DNA of 64,000 nt, from the NCBI RefSeq assembly GCF_039555755.1, contig NZ_CP154631.1, forward strand, positions 3,410,001 to 3,474,000, in the 5' to 3' direction. Under the pieces are notes generated by a model that ran no database searches, was not told the origin of the DNA, and saw only the letters and a program-made list of their open reading frames with translations. Below are positions 33,845 to 43,569 of the stretch, piece by piece. Position 1 is the first letter of the stretch. Every line of letters begins with the position of its first letter. A program made the translations under genes and the position numbers. Origin of the DNA: Pseudomonas sediminis. GTDB lineage: Bacteria; Pseudomonadota; Gammaproteobacteria; Pseudomonadales; Pseudomonadaceae.

Positions 33845-36199
33845 ATGACCAAGCACCAACAACAGCCTGCTTCCTTCCTTGAACGGCTGATTTTCAACAA
33901 TCGCCCGGCGGTGATCCTGATCTGCCTGCTGATCAGCATCTTCCTGTTCTATCAGGCTGCCCAGGTACGCCCGCAGACCAGTTTCGAGAAGATGATTCCG
34001 CTGGGGCACCCCTATATTCAGAAGATGCTCGAACACCGTAATGACCTGGCCAACCTGGGTAACACGGTGCGCATCTCGGTGGAAGCCACCGATGGTGACA
34101 TCTTCAGCAAGGAATACATGGAAACGCTGCGGCAGATCAATGACGAGGCGTTCTACATTCCTGGCGTCGACCGCTCCGGTCTGAAGTCGCTGTGGAGTCC
34201 GAGCGTGCGCTGGACCGAAGTGACCGAAGAGGGCTTCGCCGGCGGCGAAGTGATCCCGCAGACCTACGACGGTTCTGCAGACAGCCTTGAGGATCTGCGT
34301 AGCAACATCCTCAAGTCCGGTCAGATCGGTCGCCTGGTGGCGAACAACTTCAAGTCCAGCATCGTCGATATTCCGCTGCTCGAGTCCTACCCGGACCCGA
34401 ATGATCAGAGCAAGCTGATCAAGCTGGACTACCAGAAGTTCTCTCACGAGCTTGAAGACAAGATTCGCCAGAAGTACGAGGCGCAGAATCCCAACGTCAA
34501 GGTGCATATCATCGGCTTCGCCAAGAAGGTCGGTGATCTCATCGATGGCCTGATCGGTGTGGCGCTGTTCTTTGCCGTGGCCATTGGCATCACCTTCGTG
34601 CTGCTGCTGTGGTTCACCCACTGCGTCAAGAGCACCTTGGCGGTGCTGGTCACCACGCTGGTCGCGGTGATCTGGCAGCTGGGCTTGCTGCACACCCTGG
34701 GCTTCGGTCTCGATCCCTATTCGATGCTGGTGCCATTCCTGGTATTTGCCATCGGCATCTCCCATGGCGTGCAGAAGATCAACGGCATCGCCATGGCATC
34801 GGGTGAGGCGACCGATGCACTCTCCGCCGCGCGCATGGCGTTCCGCCAACTGTTCATCCCGGGGCTGGTGGCGCTGCTGTCCGACGCAGTTGGCTTCGTT
34901 ACCCTGCTGCTGATCGATATCGGCGTGATCCGCGAACTGGCCATCGGCGCATCGATGGGTGTGGCGGTGATCATCCTCACCAACCTGATCCTGCTGCCGG
35001 TCGTGATTTCCTATATCGGTATCGGCAACCGTGCGGTGAAGAAGAGCCGCGAGGAGGCTGCCAAGGATCATCCGGTCTGGCGCGCCATTTCCAACTTCGC
35101 CCATCCGATGGTGGCACCGATCTCCGTTGTCGTTGCCGTGGTGGCGCTGGCTGGTGGTGTCTGGTACGGGCAGAACCTGAAGATCGGCGACCTCGATCAG
35201 GGCGCGCCGGAACTGCATCCGGACTCGCGCTACAACCTGGACAATGACTTCGTCATCCGCAACTACTCGACCAGTTCCGACGTGCTGGTAGTCATGATCA
35301 AGACCGGCCCCGAAGGCTGCTCTACCTATGACAGCCTGGCCGCCATGGACGAGCTGATGTGGAAGATGGAGAACACCGAGGGCGTGCAGTCGGCCATCTC
35401 CATGGTCACCGTGTCCAAGCAGGTGATCAAGGGCATGAACGAGGGCAACCTGAAATGGGAAACCCTGTCGCGTAACCAGGACGTACTGAACAACTCCATT
35501 GCCCGTGCCGAAGGCCTGTACAACGCCGACTGCTCGGTGGCGCCGGTGCTGGTGTTCCTCGAAGACCACAAGGCCGAGACCCTGTCGCGCGCCGTGGCTG
35601 CGGCTGAAGAGTTCTCTGCGCAGCACACCACTGACGACCTTCAGGTGGTACTGGCTGCCGGTAACGCCGGTATCGAAGCCGCGACCAACGAGGTAATCGC
35701 CGAGTCCGAGACCACCATGCTGATCGCCGTCTACGCGGCGGTGAGCATCATGTGTCTGCTGACCTTCCGCTCGCTGGCTGCGACCCTCTGCGTGATCCTG
35801 CCACTGGTGTTGACCTCGGTGCTGGGTAACGCGCTGATGGCTTTCATGGGTATCGGTGTGAAGGTCGCCACGCTGCCGGTGATCGCATTGGGTGTGGGTA
35901 TCGGTGTCGACTATGGCATCTACATCTACAGCCGTCTGGAGACTTACCTGCGCCAGGGTATGCCGCTGCAGGAAGCCTACTACGAGACGCTGAAGTCTAC
36001 CGGTAAGGCGGTACTGTTCACCGGCGTTTGCCTGGCCATCGGTGTGGCGACCTGGATCTTCTCGGCGATCAAGTTCCAGGCCGACATGGGCTTGATGCTG
36101 ACCTTCATGTTCCTGTGGAACATGATCGGTGCGATCTGGCTGCTGCCGGCCCTGGCTCGTTTCCTGATCAACACCGAGAAAATGCGCGCCAAGGCTTGA
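33845..36199 (+). CDS. RND superfamily (MMPL/HpnN-like) transporter
   Basis: Inner-membrane transporter of 784 residues with the two-fold RND layout: one helix near residue 20, a periplasmic loop, five helices (about 235-400, including ALFFAVAIGITFVLLLWFTHC and the sterol-sensing-domain-like ILLPVVISY), a second helix and loop (about 420-630), then five more helices (about 630-775, GVGIGVDYGIYIYSRLETY). It lacks the trimer funnel of drug-efflux RND pumps and is closer to MmpL/HpnN proteins that move lipids or hopanoids. It forms the last gene of the DUF1302 module. Substrate unknown. Confidence 0.92.
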   Translation: MTKHQQQPASFLERLIFNNRPAVILICLLISIFLFYQAAQVRPQTSFEKMIPLGHPYIQKMLEHRNDLANLGNTVRISVEATDGDIFSKEYMETLRQINDEAFYIPGVDRSGLKSLWSPSVRWTEVTEEGFAGGEVIPQTYDGSADSLEDLRSNILKSGQIGRLVANNFKSSIVDIPLLESYPDPNDQSKLIKLDYQKFSHELEDKIRQKYEAQNPNVKVHIIGFAKKVGDLIDGLIGVALFFAVAIGITFVLLLWFTHCVKSTLAVLVTTLVAVIWQLGLLHTLGFGLDPYSMLVPFLVFAIGISHGVQKINGIAMASGEATDALSAARMAFRQLFIPGLVALLSDAVGFVTLLLIDIGVIRELAIGASMGVAVIILTNLILLPVVISYIGIGNRAVKKSREEAAKDHPVWRAISNFAHPMVAPISVVVAVVALAGGVWYGQNLKIGDLDQGAPELHPDSRYNLDNDFVIRNYSTSSDVLVVMIKTGPEGCSTYDSLAAMDELMWKMENTEGVQSAISMVTVSKQVIKGMNEGNLKWETLSRNQDVLNNSIARAEGLYNADCSVAPVLVFLEDHKAETLSRAVAAAEEFSAQHTTDDLQVVLAAGNAGIEAATNEVIAESETTMLIAVYAAVSIMCLLTFRSLAATLCVILPLVLTSVLGNALMAFMGIGVKVATLPVIALGVGIGVDYGIYIYSRLETYLRQGMPLQEAYYETLKSTGKAVLFTGVCLAIGVATWIFSAIKFQADMGLMLTFMFLWNMIGAIWLLPALARFLINTEKMRAKA

Positions 36200-36217
36200 T
36201 GCCTATCGCGTAGAACG

Positions 36218-36249
36218 AAAACCGCGGTCCTTGGGTCGCGGTTTTTTTA
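36218..36249 (+). terminator. Terminator of the RND gene
   Basis: AAAACCGCG pairs with CGCGGTTTT across about ten bases and runs into seven T. It closes the four-gene module. Confidence 0.9.
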
Positions 36250-36277
36250 TGGGCTATCGGTATGTTTCCGCTGTGCG

Positions 36278-36345
36278 CTTTGTAGGAGCCAGTTTGCTGG
36301 CGATCATTGCAGCCATAGGGTGTATCGCCGGCAAGCTACAGTTCT
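36278..36345. repeat. REP element (TGTAGGAGC type)
   Basis: TGTAGGAGCCAGTTTGCTGG...GATCATTGCAGCC... and the facing ATCGCCGGCAAGCTACAG form an imperfect inverted pair of the common Pseudomonas REP family. It fills the gap between the RND gene and batD, which converge. No gene is seen in 36250-36444. Confidence 0.7.
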
Positions 36346-36444
36346 GTGGGGCCACTGCAATCCGTAGGCGCTTGCCACGTTGGCGTTGTCGCCGTGATCC
36401 GAACGCGCAGCGTGGGGTTCGCTTCGATGCCCGCGAGAGCAGCG

Positions 36445-38085
36445 CTAGCGTGGATACAGCGGCGGCAGCGCGCTGCTTTCCTGCGGCGCAGTGCTTGGTT
36501 CCTGTGTGGCGGGCAGGTTGCGAATCGCCTTCCACAGCTCCTCGCCTTGCCACTGTTGGCCAACTTCGCTGTACAGCGCGCCATTAAGACCGTCCAGGGC
36601 GTCAGACAGCGGCACGTAGCGTGCGGCCATATCGGCGAGGGTTTCCGGTTGCTGACGGGCCCAGGCGTCGAGTGCATGGCGCGTGGCCTGGGCATCGCCG
36701 GCCTGGCAGGCCCGCTTGATGTCGTCGAGCAGCGTGCGCGGGCTGGGGCCGCTCTGTGCCGCGCGCTGGATCGCCGGTTGCCGGCGGGCATGCCACCACA
36801 AGCCGAAGCCGAGCAGCGTGGTTACGCTCAAGAGCGCGCAGGCCAACTGCCAGGGCCACAGGTTCGGCCCCTCGATCACCTGGGTCGTCACCATCGGTGT
36901 ATTGGGTTGTTCATCGTTCTGCAGTTGCGGGTTTGCCGCGACCTTCAACGTGCGGGCGGAGAGGGTGGTGCGCTCCAGTGTGTCGGTCTGGGTGTTCCAC
37001 CACAGCACTTCCAGAGGCGGCAGGTCGAAACTGCCGCTGCGATTGGGCACCAGCGCCTCGCGTTCCTCGCGGGTGCCGATGATGCCCGTTTCGCTCTTCT
37101 GGTCGCTCATCTGCGGCTGATCCGGGTAGCGGCGCAGGCCATCGACCTGGGTCGCCGGCAATGGCGGCAGCTGGGCACTGGAAAGTCCGTCGACCTTGAG
37201 AATCAGGCGGCGGGTCAGTGAGTCGCCGACCTGGCTCTGCTCCGGTTGCGGGTTCCAGGTTTCCGCCAGGCCCAGTGCACGTGCAGGCAGCCAGGGCGCG
37301 TCAGGCGGGTAGTCAGCCGGCTTGGGTTTGACCAGCAGCGGAATGTCGGGGGACTTGACCCGTGAGACCTTGCCGGTGCGCGGCCCGAATGGCAGGAAGT
37401 CGGTACTGCGCGAGCGGTCGACCAGGGTGGCGCTGAAGGTCTGTCCGGGAATCACCAGCTCGCCGCTGCGTTGCGGGTAGATGGCGTACTGCAGTTCGAT
37501 CACGCCGTGCAGCACGCCGCCGATGCTCTTTTCGTAAGTGCGCGGTTCGCCCAGTTGTTCGACGCGGGCATCGGGCAACCGCAGCGGCGTCAGGCTGCTG
37601 TCGTCGTACATAGACACCGAGTGGTAGATGCGCAGGGTCAGCACCGACTGAGCCTGGACGTAGACGTTGTCCTGATCGAGGCTGGCATCGATGAATACCG
37701 GTGCCAGTTGTTCGCCATCGCCTGCGCTGACGGCTGCCTCGACATTCAGCGTGATTGGCAGGGTTTCGGCGTCTTCAAGGCGGATTGCCGGGATTGTCAC
37801 CTCGCCGTTGCGGCGCGGCTGCAGGGTGAGGATCCAGCGAGTGCTGGCGCGCGGTGCATCGCCGATGCTGCTCAGACGGTTGACCTGGCGACTGCCAAGT
37901 ACCTCGAAGTCTTTCTCCAGCGGGCTCAGGTCGGGTCGACCGAAGCGGGTCGGGTCAGTCGACTCCAGCGTCAGTACCACGGTTTCGCCTTCGCTCAGGC
38001 GAGTGCGGTCGACGCTGGCGAAAAAGGCTTCGGCATGGGCCTGCCCCGCGAGCACTAGAAGAAGCAGGAAGACCAGACGCTTCAT
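36445..38085 (-). CDS. batD: BatD-like protein
   Basis: A 546-residue inner-membrane-anchored periplasmic protein: signal peptide (MKRLVFLLLLVLAGQAHA), then beta-sandwich domains (SVDRTRLSEGETVVLTLES; LDQDNVYVQAQSVLTLRIYHS; GELVIPGQTFSATLVDRS) and a C-terminal membrane helix (about 430-450) before a cytoplasmic tail. This is the Bacteroides aerotolerance BatD/YbbR-like layout. It is the last gene of the moxR-bat operon and overlaps the BatB/C stop by four bases. The role in Pseudomonas is not established; homologues are linked to stress tolerance and virulence. Confidence 0.9.
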   Translation of the reverse strand: MKRLVFLLLLVLAGQAHAEAFFASVDRTRLSEGETVVLTLESTDPTRFGRPDLSPLEKDFEVLGSRQVNRLSSIGDAPRASTRWILTLQPRRNGEVTIPAIRLEDAETLPITLNVEAAVSAGDGEQLAPVFIDASLDQDNVYVQAQSVLTLRIYHSVSMYDDSSLTPLRLPDARVEQLGEPRTYEKSIGGVLHGVIELQYAIYPQRSGELVIPGQTFSATLVDRSRSTDFLPFGPRTGKVSRVKSPDIPLLVKPKPADYPPDAPWLPARALGLAETWNPQPEQSQVGDSLTRRLILKVDGLSSAQLPPLPATQVDGLRRYPDQPQMSDQKSETGIIGTREEREALVPNRSGSFDLPPLEVLWWNTQTDTLERTTLSARTLKVAANPQLQNDEQPNTPMVTTQVIEGPNLWPWQLACALLSVTTLLGFGLWWHARRQPAIQRAAQSGPSPRTLLDDIKRACQAGDAQATRHALDAWARQQPETLADMAARYVPLSDALDGLNGALYSEVGQQWQGEELWKAIRNLPATQEPSTAPQESSALPPLYPR

Positions 38086-39845
38086 CGGTTCGAGTCCTGA
38101 CGCTGTTGCTGTTCATACCAGAATTTGCGCCGCAGCAGCTCCGCCGGGTCGTCCGGGATCTGCCGCAGCCATTGTTCCAGCGCTTGCCGACGTTCTGCCG
38201 CGGTGCCCAGGTCGGCTTCCGTGCGGGGTTGCTCAACGGGCTCTGCATCGTCCGGGGAGGCACTGTCGGTGTGGCTGTCGGGTTGGCTGTCTTCCCCGGC
38301 GCCATTCGCGCTGCCCTGTACTGCGCTGCTCTCGCTGTTTTCACCGCTACTGCTCGGCTGGGTAGGCTGTGCAGCGGTGCTGTCGGCGGGCTGGCCGGCC
38401 GTGGATTCCTTCGGCTCGGCCTGATCGTCGTCGGGTGCTTGCTGCTCGGCCGAGTCACCCTCGCCGGATTGCTGCTGATTCTCGCGTTGGCGCAGCGCTT
38501 CTTCCACCAGGGCCTTGTTGTGCTGCGCGGCAGCCAGCTCCGGTTGGCGTTCCAGGGCCTGCTCATAGGCATCCAGCGCCGCTTCCAGTTCACCGGCCTT
38601 GGCCAGGGCGTTACCGCGATTGTAGTGATCGATGGCGCTGTCGCCCTTGGCGAAACGCTCTGCGGCGGCAGAGTAATCCTCGGCTTCATAGAGAGCCTTG
38701 CCTTGCCACTGCGGATCGACGAAGCGTTGGGCGGCTTCGTCAGGGCGTTGTGCTTCCAGCAGGCGCTGGCCCTGCTGATCGCGGCGCAGCCAGAGGTCGT
38801 CGAATTCGAAGGCCTGGCTGTTTTGTGGCGGCAGCATCAGCAGCAGTGGCAGGCAGAACAGCCAGCCGCGGCGCCCGGCGCAGGCGGCCAGCAATAGCAG
38901 TGGCAGCAGCAGCCAGTAGCCCTGGTCGATATGGCTGTCGAGCAAGGTCGGCTCACCTGCCGCGCGCATTGCCTGTGGGCCATCGAGCAGGCTCAGGCGG
39001 CGCAGGTCGTCGTCGTCCAGGCGGATCGTCGCATAGCGACCGCCATGGGCCTCGGCGGTTTCCCGCAGGCCGCGTGCATCCAGGCGCGGAATGAGGATGG
39101 CGCCGCGCGAGTCCTTGAGGAAGCTACCGTCCTCTTGCACCACTGGTGCGCCTTCGCGACTGCCCACGCCGAGCACCAGCAGCGGTACCGAGCGTTTCTC
39201 CAATGCCTGCTGGATACCGCTGCGTTCCTCGTCATCGAGGGCGCTGGTGATCAGTAGCAGGCGGCCCTGGCCCAGCTGTGCCTGGTCGAGCAGTTGCAGC
39301 GCGCGCGCGACGGCCAGATCGGCGCGTCGGCCCGGCTCCGGCATCAGCGACGGTTTCAGCGCTTCAAGCAGGTTGCGGCTGGTGGCCAGGTCATCGGACA
39401 GCGGCACCAGGCTGTGGGCGCTGCCGGCGTAAACGATGATTGCCGTCTGCGCGTCGCGACGGGCTTCGAGCAGGTCGAGCAGCTTGCGCCGAGCCTGCTC
39501 CAGGCGATTGGGCCGGCCGTCGGTTGCGAGCATCTGCGGCGTCAGTTCGAGCAGGATCAATAGTGGGTCGGCAGGCTTCTGGTTGCTCTGCTCGACGCGC
39601 TGCCAACTGGGGCCGAGTAGCGCCAGTACGGCGAGCAGCCAGGCCAGGCCGAGTGCCAGCCAGGGCAGCTTGCTGGAGCGGCCGCTGCCGCCCTTGAGCA
39701 GCGCCTGATGGAATACAGGGGGCAGCAACAGTTGCCAGCGCCCGCTCTGGCGCTCGCGATGCCATAGGCGCCAGAGCAGCCAGGCCAGCAAGGGCGCGGC
39801 CAGCAGCCACAATGGGCGCAGCCATTCCGGCCAGAGCAGGCTCAT
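38082..39845 (-). CDS. BatB/BatC fusion: VWA domain plus TPR repeats
   Basis: A 587-residue membrane protein: two N-terminal helices (about 8-25 and 60-78), a VWA domain (about 88-290), a further helix pair (about 310-345), then TPR units (FAKGDSAIDHYNRGNALAKAGELEAALDAYEQAL) and a Gln/Ser/Glu-rich disordered tail with repeated acidic stretches. The metal site that should read DxSxS reads LLELTPQML, so the MIDAS is degenerate, unlike that of its partner BatA. It merges what are BatB and BatC in Bacteroides. Start ATG 39845 overlaps the BatA stop by four bases. Confidence 0.9.
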   Translation of the reverse strand: MSLLWPEWLRPLWLLAAPLLAWLLWRLWHRERQSGRWQLLLPPVFHQALLKGGSGRSSKLPWLALGLAWLLAVLALLGPSWQRVEQSNQKPADPLLILLELTPQMLATDGRPNRLEQARRKLLDLLEARRDAQTAIIVYAGSAHSLVPLSDDLATSRNLLEALKPSLMPEPGRRADLAVARALQLLDQAQLGQGRLLLITSALDDEERSGIQQALEKRSVPLLVLGVGSREGAPVVQEDGSFLKDSRGAILIPRLDARGLRETAEAHGGRYATIRLDDDDLRRLSLLDGPQAMRAAGEPTLLDSHIDQGYWLLLPLLLLAACAGRRGWLFCLPLLLMLPPQNSQAFEFDDLWLRRDQQGQRLLEAQRPDEAAQRFVDPQWQGKALYEAEDYSAAAERFAKGDSAIDHYNRGNALAKAGELEAALDAYEQALERQPELAAAQHNKALVEEALRQRENQQQSGEGDSAEQQAPDDDQAEPKESTAGQPADSTAAQPTQPSSSGENSESSAVQGSANGAGEDSQPDSHTDSASPDDAEPVEQPRTEADLGTAAERRQALEQWLRQIPDDPAELLRRKFWYEQQQRQDSNR

Positions 39846-40846
39846 GCGCGCCTCCTGAGCCGCTGTAGCAGGTCAGGCCAGAGCACCTGGCTGACCAGCA
39901 GCAGCGAGCCCAGCAGCGCCAGCGCCAGTGGCCAGGCATAGAGGGCCTGGGCCGGGCGGGCGAGGGTGGGTTGCTGGGCGACGGGCTCGAGGCGGTCGAG
40001 GGTCTGTTCGATCTGGGTCAGCTCGGCCTGATTGCGTGCGCGGAAATACTCACCGCCCGTGACGTCCGTGATCGCGCGCAGGCTGGTTTCGTCCAGATCC
40101 AACGCGCTGAAGCCGAAGCTGCCGAATGCACCGCTTTGCTGTGGGTCTGCGCCGATGCCGATGGCATAGATACGCACACCTTCATCGGCGGCCAGTTGTG
40201 CAGCCACCATCGGATCGATTTCGCCGCCGTTGTTGGCGCCGTCGGTGATCAGCACCAGCACGCGACTTTGCGCCGGACGTTGGCGCAGGCGCTTGACTGC
40301 CAGGCCGATGGCGTCGCCGATGGCAGTGTTCTTGCCAGCGATGCCGATCAGCGCCTCGTCCAGCCAGGTGCGTACGGTGTGGCGGTCGAAGGTCAACGGC
40401 GCCTGCAGATAGGCCTGGCTGCCGAACAGGATCAGGCCAACGCGATCGCCACGGCGACCTTCGATGAAATCGCCGAGCAGGCGTTTGACCAGCTCCAGGC
40501 GGCTGATTGGCTCGTCATCCCACTGCATGTCGGCGTAATCCATGGAACCGGAGACATCCACGGCGAGCAGCAAATCGCGGCCGCTGGCCGGCAGCGGTAG
40601 CGGTTCGCCGACCCACTGTGGCCGGGCGGCAGCGCACAATAACAGGCACCAGAGCAGCACCAGCGGCGCTTGCTGGCGCCAGCTGGGCAGGGCAGCACGG
40701 GCGCGACGCCCGCTCAGGGCCTGCAACTCGTCGAGAAAGCCGACGCTCAGCGCCGCATCACCGCTGTCGGCCGGCGGCAGCAGCAGACGCAGCAGCCAGG
40801 GCAGCGGCGCGAGCAGAAAGACCCAGGGCCAGGCGAACTCAAACAT
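39842..40846 (-). CDS. batA: BatA-like VWA domain membrane protein
   Basis: A 334-residue inner-membrane protein with the Bat layout: N-terminal helix (about 7-23), second helix (about 60-75), VWA domain (about 88-285) with an intact MIDAS (LLAVDVSGSMDYAD; ALIGIAGKNTAIGDAI; VLITDGANNGGEI) and a C-terminal helix (about 308-326). The intact metal site predicts divalent-ion-dependent protein binding. It overlaps the DUF4381 gene by eight bases and the BatB/C gene by four. Confidence 0.93.
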   Translation of the reverse strand: MFEFAWPWVFLLAPLPWLLRLLLPPADSGDAALSVGFLDELQALSGRRARAALPSWRQQAPLVLLWCLLLCAAARPQWVGEPLPLPASGRDLLLAVDVSGSMDYADMQWDDEPISRLELVKRLLGDFIEGRRGDRVGLILFGSQAYLQAPLTFDRHTVRTWLDEALIGIAGKNTAIGDAIGLAVKRLRQRPAQSRVLVLITDGANNGGEIDPMVAAQLAADEGVRIYAIGIGADPQQSGAFGSFGFSALDLDETSLRAITDVTGGEYFRARNQAELTQIEQTLDRLEPVAQQPTLARPAQALYAWPLALALLGSLLLVSQVLWPDLLQRLRRRA

Positions 40847-41333
40847 GCTTGCGAATCCAGGTGGCGATGGCCTGATCGAGCTCCACTATGGCCTTGTCGC
40901 TCAACGTGCACTGCGGTCTGTAGCTACCGTCGACGAGTATCATCCAGCGGGTCAGACCCGCCGCCGGACAGCGGTTATCGAGAAACGCCAGCCAGGCGCG
41001 GCTGCTCAGGGTGTGGCTGGCACTCTCGGGATAGCGTTCGCGGCACAGGCGCTTGAGCAGGGCGTTGAGCTGCTGCAGCCAGGGGCCGGCCGGGGCGCCG
41101 TCGAAGGGCTTGCTCAGACGCGCCAGTTCGTCGAGCGCAGCCTGGCGCAGTGGGTCGAGTGTTTGCTGTGTGGCCACCTTTGGCGGACGGCGTCGCCAAT
41201 TGCGCAGCAAGCGCCACAGTCCCCAACCCAGCAGTGGCAAGAGCACGGCGAGCAACCACCAGCCGGGGGCCGGCGGCCACAAGGGCACGGGCGCTGGATC
41301 GATCAGCGGCTGCAACTGGTCGATGGGATTCAT
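40839..41333 (-). CDS. DUF4381 family membrane protein
   Basis: A 164-residue protein with one membrane helix (about 24-46, GWWLLAVLLPLLGWGLWRLL) followed by a basic stretch and a cytoplasmic helical domain (DPLRQAALDELARLSKPFDG; LNALLKRLCRERYPE; SRAWLAFLDNRC). DUF4381 proteins occur only in MoxR/Bat-type operons and probably link the DUF58 protein to the VWA proteins. ATG 41333 overlaps the DUF58 stop by four bases. Confidence 0.88.
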   Translation of the reverse strand: MNPIDQLQPLIDPAPVPLWPPAPGWWLLAVLLPLLGWGLWRLLRNWRRRPPKVATQQTLDPLRQAALDELARLSKPFDGAPAGPWLQQLNALLKRLCRERYPESASHTLSSRAWLAFLDNRCPAAGLTRWMILVDGSYRPQCTLSDKAIVELDQAIATWIRKHV

Positions 41334-42277
41334 AGGGATTTTCTCGCGTGCAGGCTGCTGAGCTGCTCCTGCAATTGCTCGACCAGTTCGAACTGCGTGC
41401 TCAGCGGCAGCAGCGGCACGCCCAGCTTCTGTGCCAGGCGTTGCCAGCGCGCCTCGCGGGCCTGGGCCTGGGTGCGATAAGCCTGGCGCAGGTCGCCATT
41501 GTGGCTGTCGAGCTCCAACTGCGCACCGTTCTGGGTGAAGCGCAGCAGGCCGGCGGCCGGCAAGGCGTGGTCGAGCGGATCGGACAGTGGCAGCAGCAAC
41601 AGGTCCGTGTGGCGTGCGAGCAAGGTGAGTTGCTGTTCGGCGTTGTCGCTGAGGGCACGTTCGTCGCAGAGCACGATTACCAGGCTGCCGGGGCGCAGCA
41701 CCTCGCGGGCGCGACGCAGGGCCAGGCCAAAATTGTCGCGGTTCGTGTTGGCCTGGCTTTCCGGACCGAGCGCCTGGTTGGCGCGGGCCATCAGGTTGAG
41801 CAGTTGCAGCAGGCTCTGCTTGCTGCGCCGTGGCTTGACCTCGTGATGCTCGTTGTCGGCGAACACCAGGCCGCCGATGCGATCGTTGTGACCCAGCGCG
41901 GCCCAGCCGATCAGCGCAGCGGCGCGAGCGGCCAGCACCGACTTGAAGCATTGGCCGGAGCCGAAGAACAGGCGCTGGCTCTGCTCGCTGATGATGAAGA
42001 TGGGACGCTCGCGCTCTTCGTGGAACAGCTTGGTGTGCGGCTCCTGGGTACGTGCGGTGACGCGCCAGTCGATGGTGCGCACATCGTCGCCCGGCTGGTA
42101 GACGCGCACTTGGTCGAAGTCCACGCCGCGGCCGCGCAGCTTGGAGTGATGCAGGCCGATCAGCGGGCTACGGCGGGCCGGGGTGGAGAACAGGGGCACC
42201 TCATGCACCTTGTGGCGCATGTCGATCAGCTCGCCGAGGGCGATATGGATGTCGGGTATCGGGGTTGGGCTGGACAT
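41330..42277 (-). CDS. DUF58 domain protein
   Basis: A 315-residue cytoplasmic protein with the DUF58 signature: SKLRGRGVDFDQVRVYQPGDDVRTIDWRVTARTQEPHTKLFHEERERPI, a strand-loop resembling a VWA fold (FIISEQSQRLFFGSG) and a C-terminal helical part. It is the standard partner of MoxR ATPases and may deliver clients to them. I start at 42277 (MSSPTPIPDI); the frame is open upstream only through the CCCTCTCCC repeat, whose translation is low-complexity Arg/Gly and not credible. Confidence 0.9.
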   Translation of the reverse strand: MSSPTPIPDIHIALGELIDMRHKVHEVPLFSTPARRSPLIGLHHSKLRGRGVDFDQVRVYQPGDDVRTIDWRVTARTQEPHTKLFHEERERPIFIISEQSQRLFFGSGQCFKSVLAARAAALIGWAALGHNDRIGGLVFADNEHHEVKPRRSKQSLLQLLNLMARANQALGPESQANTNRDNFGLALRRAREVLRPGSLVIVLCDERALSDNAEQQLTLLARHTDLLLLPLSDPLDHALPAAGLLRFTQNGAQLELDSHNGDLRQAYRTQAQAREARWQRLAQKLGVPLLPLSTQFELVEQLQEQLSSLHARKSL

Positions 42278-42297
42278 ATCGGTCTCACGCCATCTTG

Positions 42298-42392
42298 CCG
42301 TGCTCCCTCGCCCATTCATGGGAGAGGGCTGGGGAGAGGGTGGAGCGTTTCGCTGCCCTCTCCCCCGACCCCTCTCCCGCAAGCGGGAGAGG
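42298..42392. repeat. CCCTCTCCC-type palindromic repeat, copy 2
   Basis: Several CCCTC / GAGGG palindromes in about 95 bases, including CTCTCCCGCAAGCGGGAGAG, lie between moxR and the DUF58 gene. It is a longer relative of the copy at 6578-6617. The hairpin inside the operon probably lowers or stabilises the downstream message. Confidence 0.8.
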
Positions 42393-42416
42393 GGAGACAA
42401 GCGCGCAATATGGCAT

Positions 42417-43376
<960 letters not shown>

Positions 43377-43569
43377 CGTAGGGCTCTTCTGGCGGATGGG
43401 CGGGGCTTTGATTGCCGCGCGTGCAGACCGCCGACTTTAATGCATTTGCGGCTTCAGCCGCTATCTGCGGCGCTGTTCATGAACAGTCTGGCAACAGAAA
43501 TGAGAGGCTGATCGCCAGCGCCGCAATGACCCGCCATTGCCGCAGGTGGGCCATTGCGACTCGGCGCTA

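Noticed and set aside
32690-35626. Open frame of 978 codons on the minus strand
   Set aside because: Antisense to the YCF48-like and RND genes; translation is His/Gln/Asp-rich without a domain.
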